Source: Streptomyces sp. NBC_00247
GTDB taxonomy: Bacteria > Actinomycetota > Actinomycetes > Streptomycetales > Streptomycetaceae
Assembly (NCBI RefSeq): GCF_036188265.1
Contig: NZ_CP108093.1
Span: 3,926,001 to 3,990,000, forward strand
Direction of reading: 5' to 3'
Length of the DNA: 64,000 nucleotides
Shown: positions 46,305 to 53,930 of the stretch, piece by piece
Position numbering within the stretch: the stretch's first letter is position 1
Layout of the letters: the number at the start of each line of letters is the position of its first letter
Notes under the pieces: model-generated
The model's input: only the letters and a program-made list of their open reading frames with translations
Database searches by the model: none
Told to the model about the DNA's origin: nothing
Position numbers and translations under genes: made by a program

Positions 46305-47744
46305 ATGTCCCGCTCGGCCACCGCAGAGGTCGACCCCAGCCCGCCGCAGAACGGGCTCGACCGGTATTTCAAGATCTCCGAGCGGGGTTCCACGGTCGCC
46401 CGTGAGATCCGCGGCGGATTCGCCACGTTCTTCGCGATGGCGTACATCATCGTGCTCAACCCGATCATCCTCGGCAGCGCCAAGGACATGTACGGGCACC
46501 AGCTCGACAGCGGCCAGCTGGTCACCGCCACCGTGCTGACCGCGGCGTTCACCACGCTGCTGATGGGCGTCATCGGCAACGTGCCGATCGCGCTCGCCGC
46601 CGGTCTCGGCGTCAACACCGTCGTCGCCCTCCAGCTCGCCCCGCGCATGAGCTGGGCGGACGCGATGGGCATGGTCGTCCTCGCGGGCATCGTGGTGATG
46701 CTGCTGGTCGCCACCGGGCTCCGGGAACGCGTGATGAACGCCGTGCCCACCTCGCTCCGCAAGGGCATCTCGATGGGTATCGGACTCTTCGTCCTGCTCG
46801 TCGGACTGGTCGACTCCGGATTCGTCTCCCGCATCCCGGACATCGCCCAGACCACCGTCCCGCTCCAGCTCGGCAGCGGCGGTCACCTGCACGGCTGGCC
46901 GGTCCTGATCTTCGTGCTGGGCGTGCTGCTCACCCTCGGGCTCATCGTCCGCAAGGTGCCGGGTGCCATCCTGATCTCGATCGTCGCCATGACGATCGTC
47001 GCGCTGATCATCAACGCGGCCGTGGACCTGCCGGCCGGTGCCTGGGGCCTCACCGTCCCCGAGTGGCCGGGCAACCCGGTCGCCTCGCCGGACTTCGGGC
47101 TGCTCGGCGACTTCAGCCTCTTCGGTGGATTCTCCAAGGTCGGCGTCCTCACCGGCATCCTCTTCGTCTTCACCGTGCTGCTGTCCTGCTTCTTCGACGC
47201 GATGGGCACCATCCTCGGCGTCGGTGACGAGGCGAAGCTGACCGACACCGACGGCAACTTCCCCGGCATCAACAAGGTGCTGTTCGTCGACGGCATCGCG
47301 GTCGCCGCGGGCGGCGCGACCTCCTCCTCGGCCTCCACCTGCTTCGTGGAGTCCACCGCGGGCGTCGGCGAGGGTGCGCGTACCGGCCTCGCGAGCGTGG
47401 TCAGCGGGCTGCTCTTCACGGTGGCGCTGTTCCTGACGCCGCTGGCGACCATGGTTCCCTCGCAGGCGGCCACCCCGGCGCTGGTGGCGGTCGGGTTCCT
47501 GATCGTCGCGAGCTCGGTCCGGGGGGTCGACTGGAGCGACTTCACCCTCGCCATCCCGGCGTTCCTCGCCATGGTGATGATGCCGTTCACCTACTCCATC
47601 ACCAACGGCATCGGCATCGGCTTCGTCGCGTTCAGCGCGATGCGGCTGGCGGCCGGCCGGGGCCGTGAGGTGCCGGTGGCCATGTACGTGGTGTCGGCCG
47701 TGTTCGTCTTCTACTACGCGATGCCGGCTCTCGGCCTCACGTGA
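46305..47744 (+). CDS. NCS2 family purine permease
   Basis: A 479-residue membrane protein of the AzgA-type NCS2 (guanine/hypoxanthine) group. It has GGFATFFAMAYIIVLNP, NVPIALAAGLGVNTVVA, and the substrate region SCFFDAMGTILGVGDEAKL, with TSSSASTCFVESTAGVGEGARTG. It likely brings purine bases into the cell with protons. ATG 46305 with GAGG 7 bases upstream is chosen over an earlier frame start at 46170. Confidence 0.93.
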   Translation: MSRSATAEVDPSPPQNGLDRYFKISERGSTVAREIRGGFATFFAMAYIIVLNPIILGSAKDMYGHQLDSGQLVTATVLTAAFTTLLMGVIGNVPIALAAGLGVNTVVALQLAPRMSWADAMGMVVLAGIVVMLLVATGLRERVMNAVPTSLRKGISMGIGLFVLLVGLVDSGFVSRIPDIAQTTVPLQLGSGGHLHGWPVLIFVLGVLLTLGLIVRKVPGAILISIVAMTIVALIINAAVDLPAGAWGLTVPEWPGNPVASPDFGLLGDFSLFGGFSKVGVLTGILFVFTVLLSCFFDAMGTILGVGDEAKLTDTDGNFPGINKVLFVDGIAVAAGGATSSSASTCFVESTAGVGEGARTGLASVVSGLLFTVALFLTPLATMVPSQAATPALVAVGFLIVASSVRGVDWSDFTLAIPAFLAMVMMPFTYSITNGIGIGFVAFSAMRLAAGRGREVPVAMYVVSAVFVFYYAMPALGLT

Positions 47745-47772
47745 TCCGGCCCGCCGGGCCGGACCGCGTGGC

Positions 47773-47810
47773 CCGGCGCCCCTCCTCCTTCCGGGGAGCA
47801 CGGGCGCCGG
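47773..47810. terminator. Terminator between convergent genes
   Basis: CCGGCGCCC (47773-47781) pairs with GGGCGCCGG (47802-47810), with a further CTCC/GGAG pair inside. It serves the NCS2 gene and the ribbon-helix-helix gene. Confidence 0.6.
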
Positions 47811-48023
47811 TCACGTGATCCGGTCCACCGGCCCCTGTTCGGCCTGGGGGCCGTAGAACTTCTCCGTCTCGTCGACCGCCGACTTGAAGCGCTCGTCGAA
47901 GTCGTCGCGAATGAGCGTCCGGACCACATAGTCCTGGACGCTCATTCCGCGTTTTGCGGCGTGCTGCCGGAGCCGGTCGAGCAGCTCACCGTCGATCCGC
48001 AGGCTGAGTACTGTCGATCCCAT
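47811..48023 (-). CDS. Ribbon-helix-helix DNA-binding protein
   Basis: A 70-residue protein with an RHH fold of the CopG/antitoxin type: beta strand STVLSLRIDGELLDRLRQ then two helices (AKRGMSVQDYVVRTLIRDDF). It would bind DNA as a dimer. The C-terminus is acidic. No toxin gene is seen next to it, so it may be a stand-alone repressor or an orphan antitoxin. Confidence 0.85.
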   Translation of the reverse strand: MGSTVLSLRIDGELLDRLRQHAAKRGMSVQDYVVRTLIRDDFDERFKSAVDETEKFYGPQAEQGPVDRIT

Positions 48024-48122
48024 GCCAAGCAGGGTCGCCGCCCCGGCGCGCTTCAGGTGTGACTTTCCGCGCTCGACTCACTCGTTCGAGTGAGCGTTTT
48101 CCCGCTCGTACCACCGATTGGT

Positions 48123-48134
48123 CTTTAGTTAAAG
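48123..48134. promoter_or_regulatory. Candidate MarR operator
   Basis: CTTTAGTTAAAG is a 12-bp palindrome with one central mismatch, 16 bases before the MarR gene start, in AT-rich DNA followed by GTAATGAGTTAC. It likely binds the MarR protein itself. Confidence 0.45.
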
Positions 48135-48149
48135 TAATGAGTTACGCTA

Positions 48150-48596
48150 ATGACCATGCCTGACCTGATCCACGACGGCGACAGTGCCGCCGCCGTGAGC
48201 TCCCTCCGCTCCGCCGTGATGCTGCTCGGCCGACGCCTCAAGCACCAGCGCGTCGACGAGTCGCTGAGCCCCACCGAGATGTCGGTGCTCGGCACCCTCG
48301 CCCGCTGCGGTTCGGCCACCCCCGGTGAGCTGGCCCGCAAGGAGCACGTCCAGCCGCCGTCGATGACCCGCATCGTCGCGCTGCTGGAGGCGAAGGGACT
48401 GGTCAGTCTCGAACCGCACCCCGATGACCGTCGTCAGAAGAAGGTCAGCCAGACCGAGCGGGCCGAGGCCATGCTCAGTGAGAGCCGCACCAAGCGGAAC
48501 GCCTGGCTGGCCGGACTCGCCGAGGGCCTGGACGAGGACGAGTGGGAGAAGCTCAGGGTCGCCGCACCCGTGCTCGAAAAGCTCGCCCACCTGTGA
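48150..48596 (+). CDS. MarR family transcriptional regulator
   Basis: A 148-residue winged-helix regulator: LSPTEMSVLGTLAR, PGELARKEHVQPPSMTRIVALLEAKGLV (recognition helix) and HPDDRRQKKVSQT wing. Length and fold are standard. It probably represses itself and the exporter gene 97 bases downstream. ATG 48150 and ATG 48156 are both possible. Confidence 0.92.
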   Translation: MTMPDLIHDGDSAAAVSSLRSAVMLLGRRLKHQRVDESLSPTEMSVLGTLARCGSATPGELARKEHVQPPSMTRIVALLEAKGLVSLEPHPDDRRQKKVSQTERAEAMLSESRTKRNAWLAGLAEGLDEDEWEKLRVAAPVLEKLAHL

Positions 48597-48693
48597 CGCC
48601 CCGGGCCGGCCGGACCACAGCCGCCGTGCCCGTGACCGCCGTCGCTCCCTCGTCACCTGCCAGCAGTCACCCACGCCGAGGAGGCGAACCCTT

Positions 48694-50028
48694 TTGAGTA
48701 CGGGATCCGGAGCAGACTCCGCCCCCGCACCGACCTCCACCCACGACAGCACGACCGGCGGGACCTTCTCGTCGCTGAAGATCCGCAACTACCGCCTGTT
48801 CGCCACGGGCGCCGTGATCTCCAACACCGGTACCTGGATGTCCCGCATCACGCAGGACTGGCTGGTCCTCAGCCTCACCGGGTCCGCGGCGGCCGTCGGC
48901 ATCACCACGGCCCTCCAGTTCCTCCCGATGCTGCTCTTCGGCCTGTACGGCGGCGTGATCGCCGACCGCTTCCCGAAGCGCAAGCTCCTTCTCGTCAGCC
49001 AGGCCCTGCTCGGCCTGTGCGGCGTGGCCCTGGCCACCCTGACCCTCGCGGGCCTCGTGCAGGTCTGGCACGTCTATCTGATCGCGTTCCTGCTCGGCAT
49101 GGTCACGGTCGTGGACAACCCGGCCCGCCAGTCGTTCGTGTCCGAGATGGTCGGCCCGAAGCAGCTCCGCAACGCCGTCAGCCTGAACTCCGCGAACTTC
49201 CAGTCCGCCCGGCTCATCGGCCCCGCCATCGCGGGTGTCCTGATCACCACGGTCGGCAGCGGCTGGGCCTTCATGTTCAACGGCCTGTCCTTCGTCGCGC
49301 CCCTCGTCGGCCTGCTGATGATGCGGACGAGCGAACTCCACCAGATGGTGACCGTGCCCCGCGCCAAGGGCCAGCTCCGTGAGGGCCTGCGGTACGTGAA
49401 GGGGCGCCCGGAGCTGATCTGGCCCATCGCGCTGGTCGGCTTCGTCGGCACCTTCGGATTCAACTTCCCGATCTGGCTCACCGCCTACGCCGACGAGATC
49501 TTCCACGGCGGCGCGGGCATGTACTCCTTCTTCAACATCCTGATGGCCGTCGGCTCCCTCATAGGAGCCCTGCTGGCCGCCCGGCGCCGCTCCTCCCGGC
49601 TGAGGATGGTCGTCGCCGCGGGCACCCTCTTCGGCCTGCTGGAGGTCGCGGCCTCGCTCTCGCCGACCGTCTGGATCTTCGCGATCCTGCTGGTGCCGAT
49701 CGGGATGCTCGGCATGACGACCAACATCAGCGCCAACACCAGCGTCCAGATGGCCGCCGACCCTGCCATGCGCGGCCGGGTGATGAGCCTCTACATGATG
49801 GTCTTCGCCGGCGGTACGCCGGTGGGAGCCCCGATCGTCGGCTGGATCAGCGACACGTACGGCCCCCGCACCGGCTTCGCGGTCGGCGGTGGCATATCGC
49901 TGCTCGCGGCCCTGACCATCGGCTTCATGCTGGCCCGTGTCGGGGGCCTGAGGCTGAAGGTGGACCTCCGCCCGGGGCGCCCTCACGTCCGCTTCGTCCC
50001 GCGCGAACAACTGGCGACGGCGGCGTAG
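48694..50028 (+). CDS. MFS exporter regulated by MarR
   Basis: A 444-residue, 12-segment major facilitator protein of the DHA3-like group (enterobactin-exporter EntS-type shape): NYRLFATGAVISNTGTWMSRITQDWLVLSLTGSA, GVIADRFPKRKLL (motif A), and DNPARQSFVSEMVGPKQLRNAVSLNS. It is translated from TTG 48694, 10 bases after GGAGG, so its start is rare but well supported. With the MarR gene it forms an efflux pair. Confidence 0.88.
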   Translation: MSTGSGADSAPAPTSTHDSTTGGTFSSLKIRNYRLFATGAVISNTGTWMSRITQDWLVLSLTGSAAAVGITTALQFLPMLLFGLYGGVIADRFPKRKLLLVSQALLGLCGVALATLTLAGLVQVWHVYLIAFLLGMVTVVDNPARQSFVSEMVGPKQLRNAVSLNSANFQSARLIGPAIAGVLITTVGSGWAFMFNGLSFVAPLVGLLMMRTSELHQMVTVPRAKGQLREGLRYVKGRPELIWPIALVGFVGTFGFNFPIWLTAYADEIFHGGAGMYSFFNILMAVGSLIGALLAARRRSSRLRMVVAAGTLFGLLEVAASLSPTVWIFAILLVPIGMLGMTTNISANTSVQMAADPAMRGRVMSLYMMVFAGGTPVGAPIVGWISDTYGPRTGFAVGGGISLLAALTIGFMLARVGGLRLKVDLRPGRPHVRFVPREQLATAA

Positions 50029-50045
50029 ATCGAGCGATCGTTGAC

Positions 50046-50093
50046 ACCGTTCCGCCCTCCTTCCCGCGCGCGGGGGAAGGAGGGCGGAACGGT
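50046..50093 (+). terminator. Terminator of the MFS gene
   Basis: A perfect 20-bp stem (arm begins ACCGTTCCGCCCTCCTTCCC) with an 8-base GC loop, then TT. It lies 17 bases after the stop. Confidence 0.82.
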
Positions 50094-50200
50094 TTACGGG
50101 GGTGCGGGGGCGGGCCGCACGGACTCCCGCGCCGGGCGGTCGTGCGGTCAGCGACACGTGCGGCCTCCCGGGCGTGCGGGCAACTGCGAGACTCGCGCGC

Positions 50201-50794
50201 ATGAGCAGAAGCAAGGACCCCGCCGTCACCCAGCGCCTCTTCGCCGCCGTCCTGCCGCCCGCTTCCGCCGTCGAGGAGCTGCGTACCGCCGTCGCCCCAC
50301 TGCGCGGGCTGCCGGGGGCGCGGAGCCTGCGGTGGACCGGGGCGGAGGGGTGGCACTTCACGCTCGCCTTCCTCGGCGAGGTGGACGAGGCGCTGCTGCC
50401 GGAGCTGTACGGGCGGCTGGAGCGCGCCGCCCACCGGAGCGAGCCGTTCCCGCTCCGGGTGCACGCCGGCGGTCGGTTCGACGGGCGGGTGCTGTGGGCC
50501 GGGGCGGCGGGCGGCCTCGACGCGCTGCGGCTGCTGGCGGAACGCGCCCACGCCGCCGCCCGCAGGGCGGGTGTCCCGATGGAGGAGCACCGCCGTTACA
50601 CGCCCCACCTCACGCTCGCGCGCAGCCGCACGGACGTGGACCTGCATCCGTTCACCGGGGTGCTGGAGGGGTTCGAGGGGACGGCCTGGGAGGCGGACTC
50701 GCTGAGCCTGGTCCGCAGCAACCCGCCGGTCTCCGGCGTTCCCGGGGAGCAGCCGCGCTACGAGGTGGTGCGGGCCTGGCCGCTGGGGCGGTGA
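50201..50794 (+). CDS. thpR: RNA 2',3'-cyclic phosphodiesterase
   Basis: A 197-residue 2H phosphoesterase with both catalytic motifs: HFTL (His52) and HLTL (His136). The family opens 2',3'-cyclic phosphate RNA ends. ATG 50201 gives MSRSKDPAVTQRLFAAVLPP, the family N-terminus. It stands alone in the coding direction. Confidence 0.92.
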   Translation: MSRSKDPAVTQRLFAAVLPPASAVEELRTAVAPLRGLPGARSLRWTGAEGWHFTLAFLGEVDEALLPELYGRLERAAHRSEPFPLRVHAGGRFDGRVLWAGAAGGLDALRLLAERAHAAARRAGVPMEEHRRYTPHLTLARSRTDVDLHPFTGVLEGFEGTAWEADSLSLVRSNPPVSGVPGEQPRYEVVRAWPLGR

Positions 50795-50919
50795 GCGCGG
50801 CGGCTGCCGGTGCGCCGGGCACGGCGGGCAAGAGGGCGGGTGACGATCTCCGGCTCTGGGCGCGGCGGGCGAGTGGGGCGGGTGACGGGGGAGACGGGTG
50901 GGGCGGTTAACCTCGTCGG

Positions 50920-51009
50920 GTGGATCCGAAGACCAGAAACCGCATCATGGCCACCGTTCTCGTGCTGATGTTCGTCGTCGTCGCCGTGGCGGCGGCCGTG
51001 GGCAACTGA
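50920..51009 (+). CDS. 29-residue single-pass membrane peptide
   Basis: GTG 50920 to TGA 51009 encodes VDPKTRNRIM, then an all-hydrophobic helix ending AAAVGN. It has a charged, positive N-terminus and one membrane span, the same pattern as small membrane peptides conserved in streptomycetes. It is not in a longer frame and has no overlap. A clear ribosome site is lacking. Function unknown. Confidence 0.55.
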   Translation: MDPKTRNRIMATVLVLMFVVVAVAAAVGN

Positions 51010-51037
51010 CGACCGCCCTCCCCGGTGACGCCCCGGG

Positions 51038-51071
51038 CGTCCCGGCCGACGGCTGACCGCCGGCCGGGACG
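51038..51071. terminator. Bidirectional terminator
   Basis: CGTCCCGGCCG pairs exactly with CGGCCGGGACG across a 12-base loop; it lies between the small peptide gene and the convergent aldo/keto reductase gene. Confidence 0.65.
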
Positions 51072-51089
51072 CGCGAAAACGTACCGGGA

Positions 51090-52085
51090 CTACCAGGCGA
51101 AGCTCTCCGGGGACGGGCCCGGACCGGGGAAGATCTCCTCCAGCGAGGCCAGCACCTCCTCGGACAGCTCCAGCTCCACCGCGCGCAGCGCGGAGTCGAG
51201 CTGCTCGCGGGTGCGCGGACCCGAGATCGGGCCGGTGATGCCCGGCCGCGTCAGCAGCCACGCCAGGCCGACCTCGCCGGGCTCGAGACCGTGCTTGTCG
51301 AGCAGGTCCTCGTACGCCTGGATCTGGGCGCGCACCTTCGGGTCCGCGAGTCCCTCGGCCGAGCGGCCGGTGGTGGACCGGGCGCCGCCGCCCTCGCGCT
51401 CCTTGCGGAGCGCGCCGCCGAGCAGCCCGCCCTGCAGCGGCGACCAGGGGATGACCCCGAGGCCGTACTCCTGGGCCGCCGGGATGACCTCCATCTCGGC
51501 GTCGCGGGCCATCAGGTTGTACAGGCACTGCTCGCTGACCAGGCCGAACGAGCCGAGGCGCTTGGCCGTCTCGTTGGCCTGGGCGATCTTGTAGCCGGCG
51601 AAGTTGGAGGAGCCCGCGTACAGGATCTTGCCCTGCTGGATCAGTACGTCGATGGCCTGCCAGATCTCCTCGGCCGGGGTGGACCGGTCGACGTGGTGGA
51701 ACTGGTACAGGTCGATGTGGTCCGTCTGGAGCCGCTTGAGGCTGGCGTCGACGGCACGGCGGATGTTGAGCGCGGAGAGCTTGTCGTGGTTGGGCCACGC
51801 CTCCCCGTCCGGGCCCATGTTGCCGTAGACCTTGGTGGCGAGGACGACCTTGTCGCGGCGGGCGCCGCCCTGCGCGAACCAGGTGCCGAGGATCTCCTCG
51901 GTACGGCCCTTGTTCTCGCCCCACCCGTAGACGTTCGCGGTGTCGAAGAAGTTGACGCCCGCGTCCAGTGCGGCGTCCATGAGCGTGTGGCTGTCGGATT
52001 CGTTGGTCTGCGGGCCGAAGTTCATCGTCCCGAGAACGAGGCGGCTGACCTTGAGGCCCGTGCGTCCGAGCTGCGTGTACTTCAT
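51090..52085 (-). CDS. Aldo/keto reductase
   Basis: A 331-residue (alpha/beta)8 NADPH oxidoreductase. The catalytic four are in place: Asp48 and Tyr53 (FFDTANVYG), Lys85 (VVLATKVYG) and His129 (YQFHHVD). The pattern LGTMNFGPQTNESDS and SNFAGYKI place it near the potassium-channel-beta/IolS-like reductases. It reduces aldehydes or ketones; substrate unknown. It stands alone; ATG 52085. Confidence 0.92.
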   Translation of the reverse strand: MKYTQLGRTGLKVSRLVLGTMNFGPQTNESDSHTLMDAALDAGVNFFDTANVYGWGENKGRTEEILGTWFAQGGARRDKVVLATKVYGNMGPDGEAWPNHDKLSALNIRRAVDASLKRLQTDHIDLYQFHHVDRSTPAEEIWQAIDVLIQQGKILYAGSSNFAGYKIAQANETAKRLGSFGLVSEQCLYNLMARDAEMEVIPAAQEYGLGVIPWSPLQGGLLGGALRKEREGGGARSTTGRSAEGLADPKVRAQIQAYEDLLDKHGLEPGEVGLAWLLTRPGITGPISGPRTREQLDSALRAVELELSEEVLASLEEIFPGPGPSPESFAW

Positions 52086-52209
52086 GATTGCCCACCCAAC
52101 TCCTTCGAGTGTGCTCGAAGCAAGGGGGCTCAGGGGCCTTTCGGCGGGATCATTCCGGGCTCGCGGGGCTCCCCGCTCCAGCCTGCTCCCGACGAAAGGC
52201 CCCGGCGGT

Positions 52210-53193
52210 TCAGGCGGGCTTGCCCACGAACCGGTCCAGCGCCGCCAGTTCGGCGCGGGAGGTCGCGGCGCCGCCCAGGTGTCCGGCGTCCGCGACGACG
52301 GTCAGCTCCGCGTCCGGCCAGGCGCGGGCCAGCTCCCACGCGGTCGTCAGCGGGGCGCCCAGGTCGAACCGGCCGTGGATCAGTGCCCCCGGGATGCCCG
52401 CGAGCCGCCCCGCGTCCCGGATCAGCTGCCCGTCCTCCAGCCAGGCGGCGTGCGCGAAGTAGTGCGAGCAGATCCGGACGAGCGCCAGCCGGTCCCGGGA
52501 GGGCCTGCTGGTGAACGCGGGCGGCATCCCCTCCTGGGACAGCACCGCGTCCTCCCACGCGCACCAGTCGGCCGTCGCCCGTTCCCGTACGCCGGGGTCG
52601 GCGCTCTCCGTCCGCCGGGCGTACGCCGCGACCAGCTCGGTGGCGGAGGGCCGGGGGGCCGTCACCTCCGGGACGCCCGCGCGGAAACGGTCCCAGGCCT
52701 CGGGGAAGATCTGCCCGGCCCCCCGGTAGAGCCAGTCGATCTCGCTGGGGCGGGTCGTGGTGACGCCCGACAGCACCAGCTCCGTGACGCGCTCCGGGTG
52801 GGTCTCGGCGTACGCGAGGGAGAGCGTCGACCCCCAGGACCAGCCGAACAGCAGCCACGCCCCGATGCCGAGGTGGACGCGGAGCTTCTCCATGTCGGCG
52901 ATCAGGTGCGGGGTGGTGTTGTGCCGCAGCCCGGCCGCGGGGTCGGAAGCGTGCGGGGTGGAGCGCCCGCAGCCACGCTGGTCGAAAAGGACCACCCGGT
53001 ACAGCTCGGGGTCGAAGTACCTTCGCGGCCAGGGCTTGCAGCCGGAGCCGGGGCCGCCGTGCACGACGAGCGCCGGCTTCCCCGCCGGGTTGCCGCACAC
53101 CTCCCAGTACACGAGGTCGCCGTCGCCGACGTCGAGCATGCCGTGGTCGTACGGCTCGACGGGCGGGTAACTCGCGTCGGGTTCGCGGTGCAT
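52210..53193 (-). CDS. pip: Proline iminopeptidase
   Basis: A 327-residue alpha/beta hydrolase of the S33 group that removes N-terminal proline. HGGPGSGCKP (oxyanion loop) and FDQRGCGRSTPH are typical. The nucleophile Ser119 lies in GWSWGS (usually GGSWGS), the Asp in HGRFDLGAP and the His in DAGHLGG. ATG 53193; cytoplasmic, no signal peptide. Confidence 0.9.
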   Translation of the reverse strand: MHREPDASYPPVEPYDHGMLDVGDGDLVYWEVCGNPAGKPALVVHGGPGSGCKPWPRRYFDPELYRVVLFDQRGCGRSTPHASDPAAGLRHNTTPHLIADMEKLRVHLGIGAWLLFGWSWGSTLSLAYAETHPERVTELVLSGVTTTRPSEIDWLYRGAGQIFPEAWDRFRAGVPEVTAPRPSATELVAAYARRTESADPGVRERATADWCAWEDAVLSQEGMPPAFTSRPSRDRLALVRICSHYFAHAAWLEDGQLIRDAGRLAGIPGALIHGRFDLGAPLTTAWELARAWPDAELTVVADAGHLGGAATSRAELAALDRFVGKPA

Positions 53194-53291
53194 GCGGCTC
53201 CTTCTCGGTGAGGGGGGAAACGATCAGCCTACGGGCTGCCCGGCGGGAGGGGAGCGGCCCGGTGCGCGCCCCCGGGCGTACGCTCGGGGGC

Positions 53292-53792
53292 GTGAACGCC
53301 GTGCCCAGGAACCTCGCCGTACTCGCCGACGCGCTCGCCCGGGCGGGCCCGGACGGCAGGGGCGCGCTCTGGCAACTCGCCGAACGGGGGCGGGAACTGG
53401 ACGCCAACCTGGTGCGGCTGCCGCCGGGGGCCGAGGTCGGCGAGCACCAGGAGGACACCCTCGACGTGCTCCTCGTCGTCCTCGCGGGCAGCGGTCTGAT
53501 CGTCACCGGGGAGACCGCGCTGCCGCTCGCCCCGACCACGGTCACCTGGCTGCCCCGTACCTCCCGCCGCTCCGTCGCGGCCGGGCCCGAGGGCCTCGCC
53601 TACCTCACCGTCCACCGCCGCCGCCCCGGCCTGACGATCGCCTCCGCGCCGCCCGGTGCCCGGGTGCGGGAGGCCGAAGGCGGCGAGGCGCCGTGCGCGC
53701 TGGACCGGGTCTGCCCGGAGTGCGGACGGCTCGCGGAGGGGCGGGCGCCGAAGTTCTGCGCGGAGTGCGGGGAGCGGCTGGGCGGGCGGTGA
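53292..53792 (+). CDS. Cupin-like protein with C-terminal zinc ribbon
   Basis: A 166-residue protein. The first 110 residues form a small cupin barrel (VRLPPGAEVGEHQEDTLDVLLVVLAGSG; TWLPRTSRRSVAA), but some metal-binding His residues are missing. The end has CPECG and CAECG, a rubredoxin-like zinc ribbon. GTG 53292 is chosen since the frame upstream lacks a ribosome site. It might sense or bind a small compound. A tandem repeat follows. Confidence 0.75.
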   Translation: MNAVPRNLAVLADALARAGPDGRGALWQLAERGRELDANLVRLPPGAEVGEHQEDTLDVLLVVLAGSGLIVTGETALPLAPTTVTWLPRTSRRSVAAGPEGLAYLTVHRRRPGLTIASAPPGARVREAEGGEAPCALDRVCPECGRLAEGRAPKFCAECGERLGGR

Positions 53793-53818
53793 GCGACGAC
53801 CGGGGCGCGCCTCCGGGG

Positions 53819-53930
53819 AGTGCTCAGGAGTCCTCGCGCCCACCTGAGGAGCGCTCAGGAGTCCTCGCACCCACCTGAGGAGTGCTCAGGAGTCCTCGCG
53901 CCCACCTGAGGAGCGCTCAGGAGTCCTCGC
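53819..53930. repeat. 31-bp tandem repeat (3.6 copies) at the end of the kinase gene
   Basis: Copies at 53819-53849, 53850-53880, 53881-53911 and a part copy 53912-53930. Copies 1 and 3 are identical; copies 2 and 4 share the AGCGCTC variant, so there is also a 62-bp order. Each unit repeats the last codons and TGA of the kinase gene (GAGGACTCCTGA on the minus strand), and CTGAG-GAGCG-CTCAG can pair at the joins. It probably arose by slippage at the gene end. Confidence 0.85.

Noticed and set aside
53819..53911. CRISPR array
   Set aside because: The 31-bp units are directly joined with no spacers.
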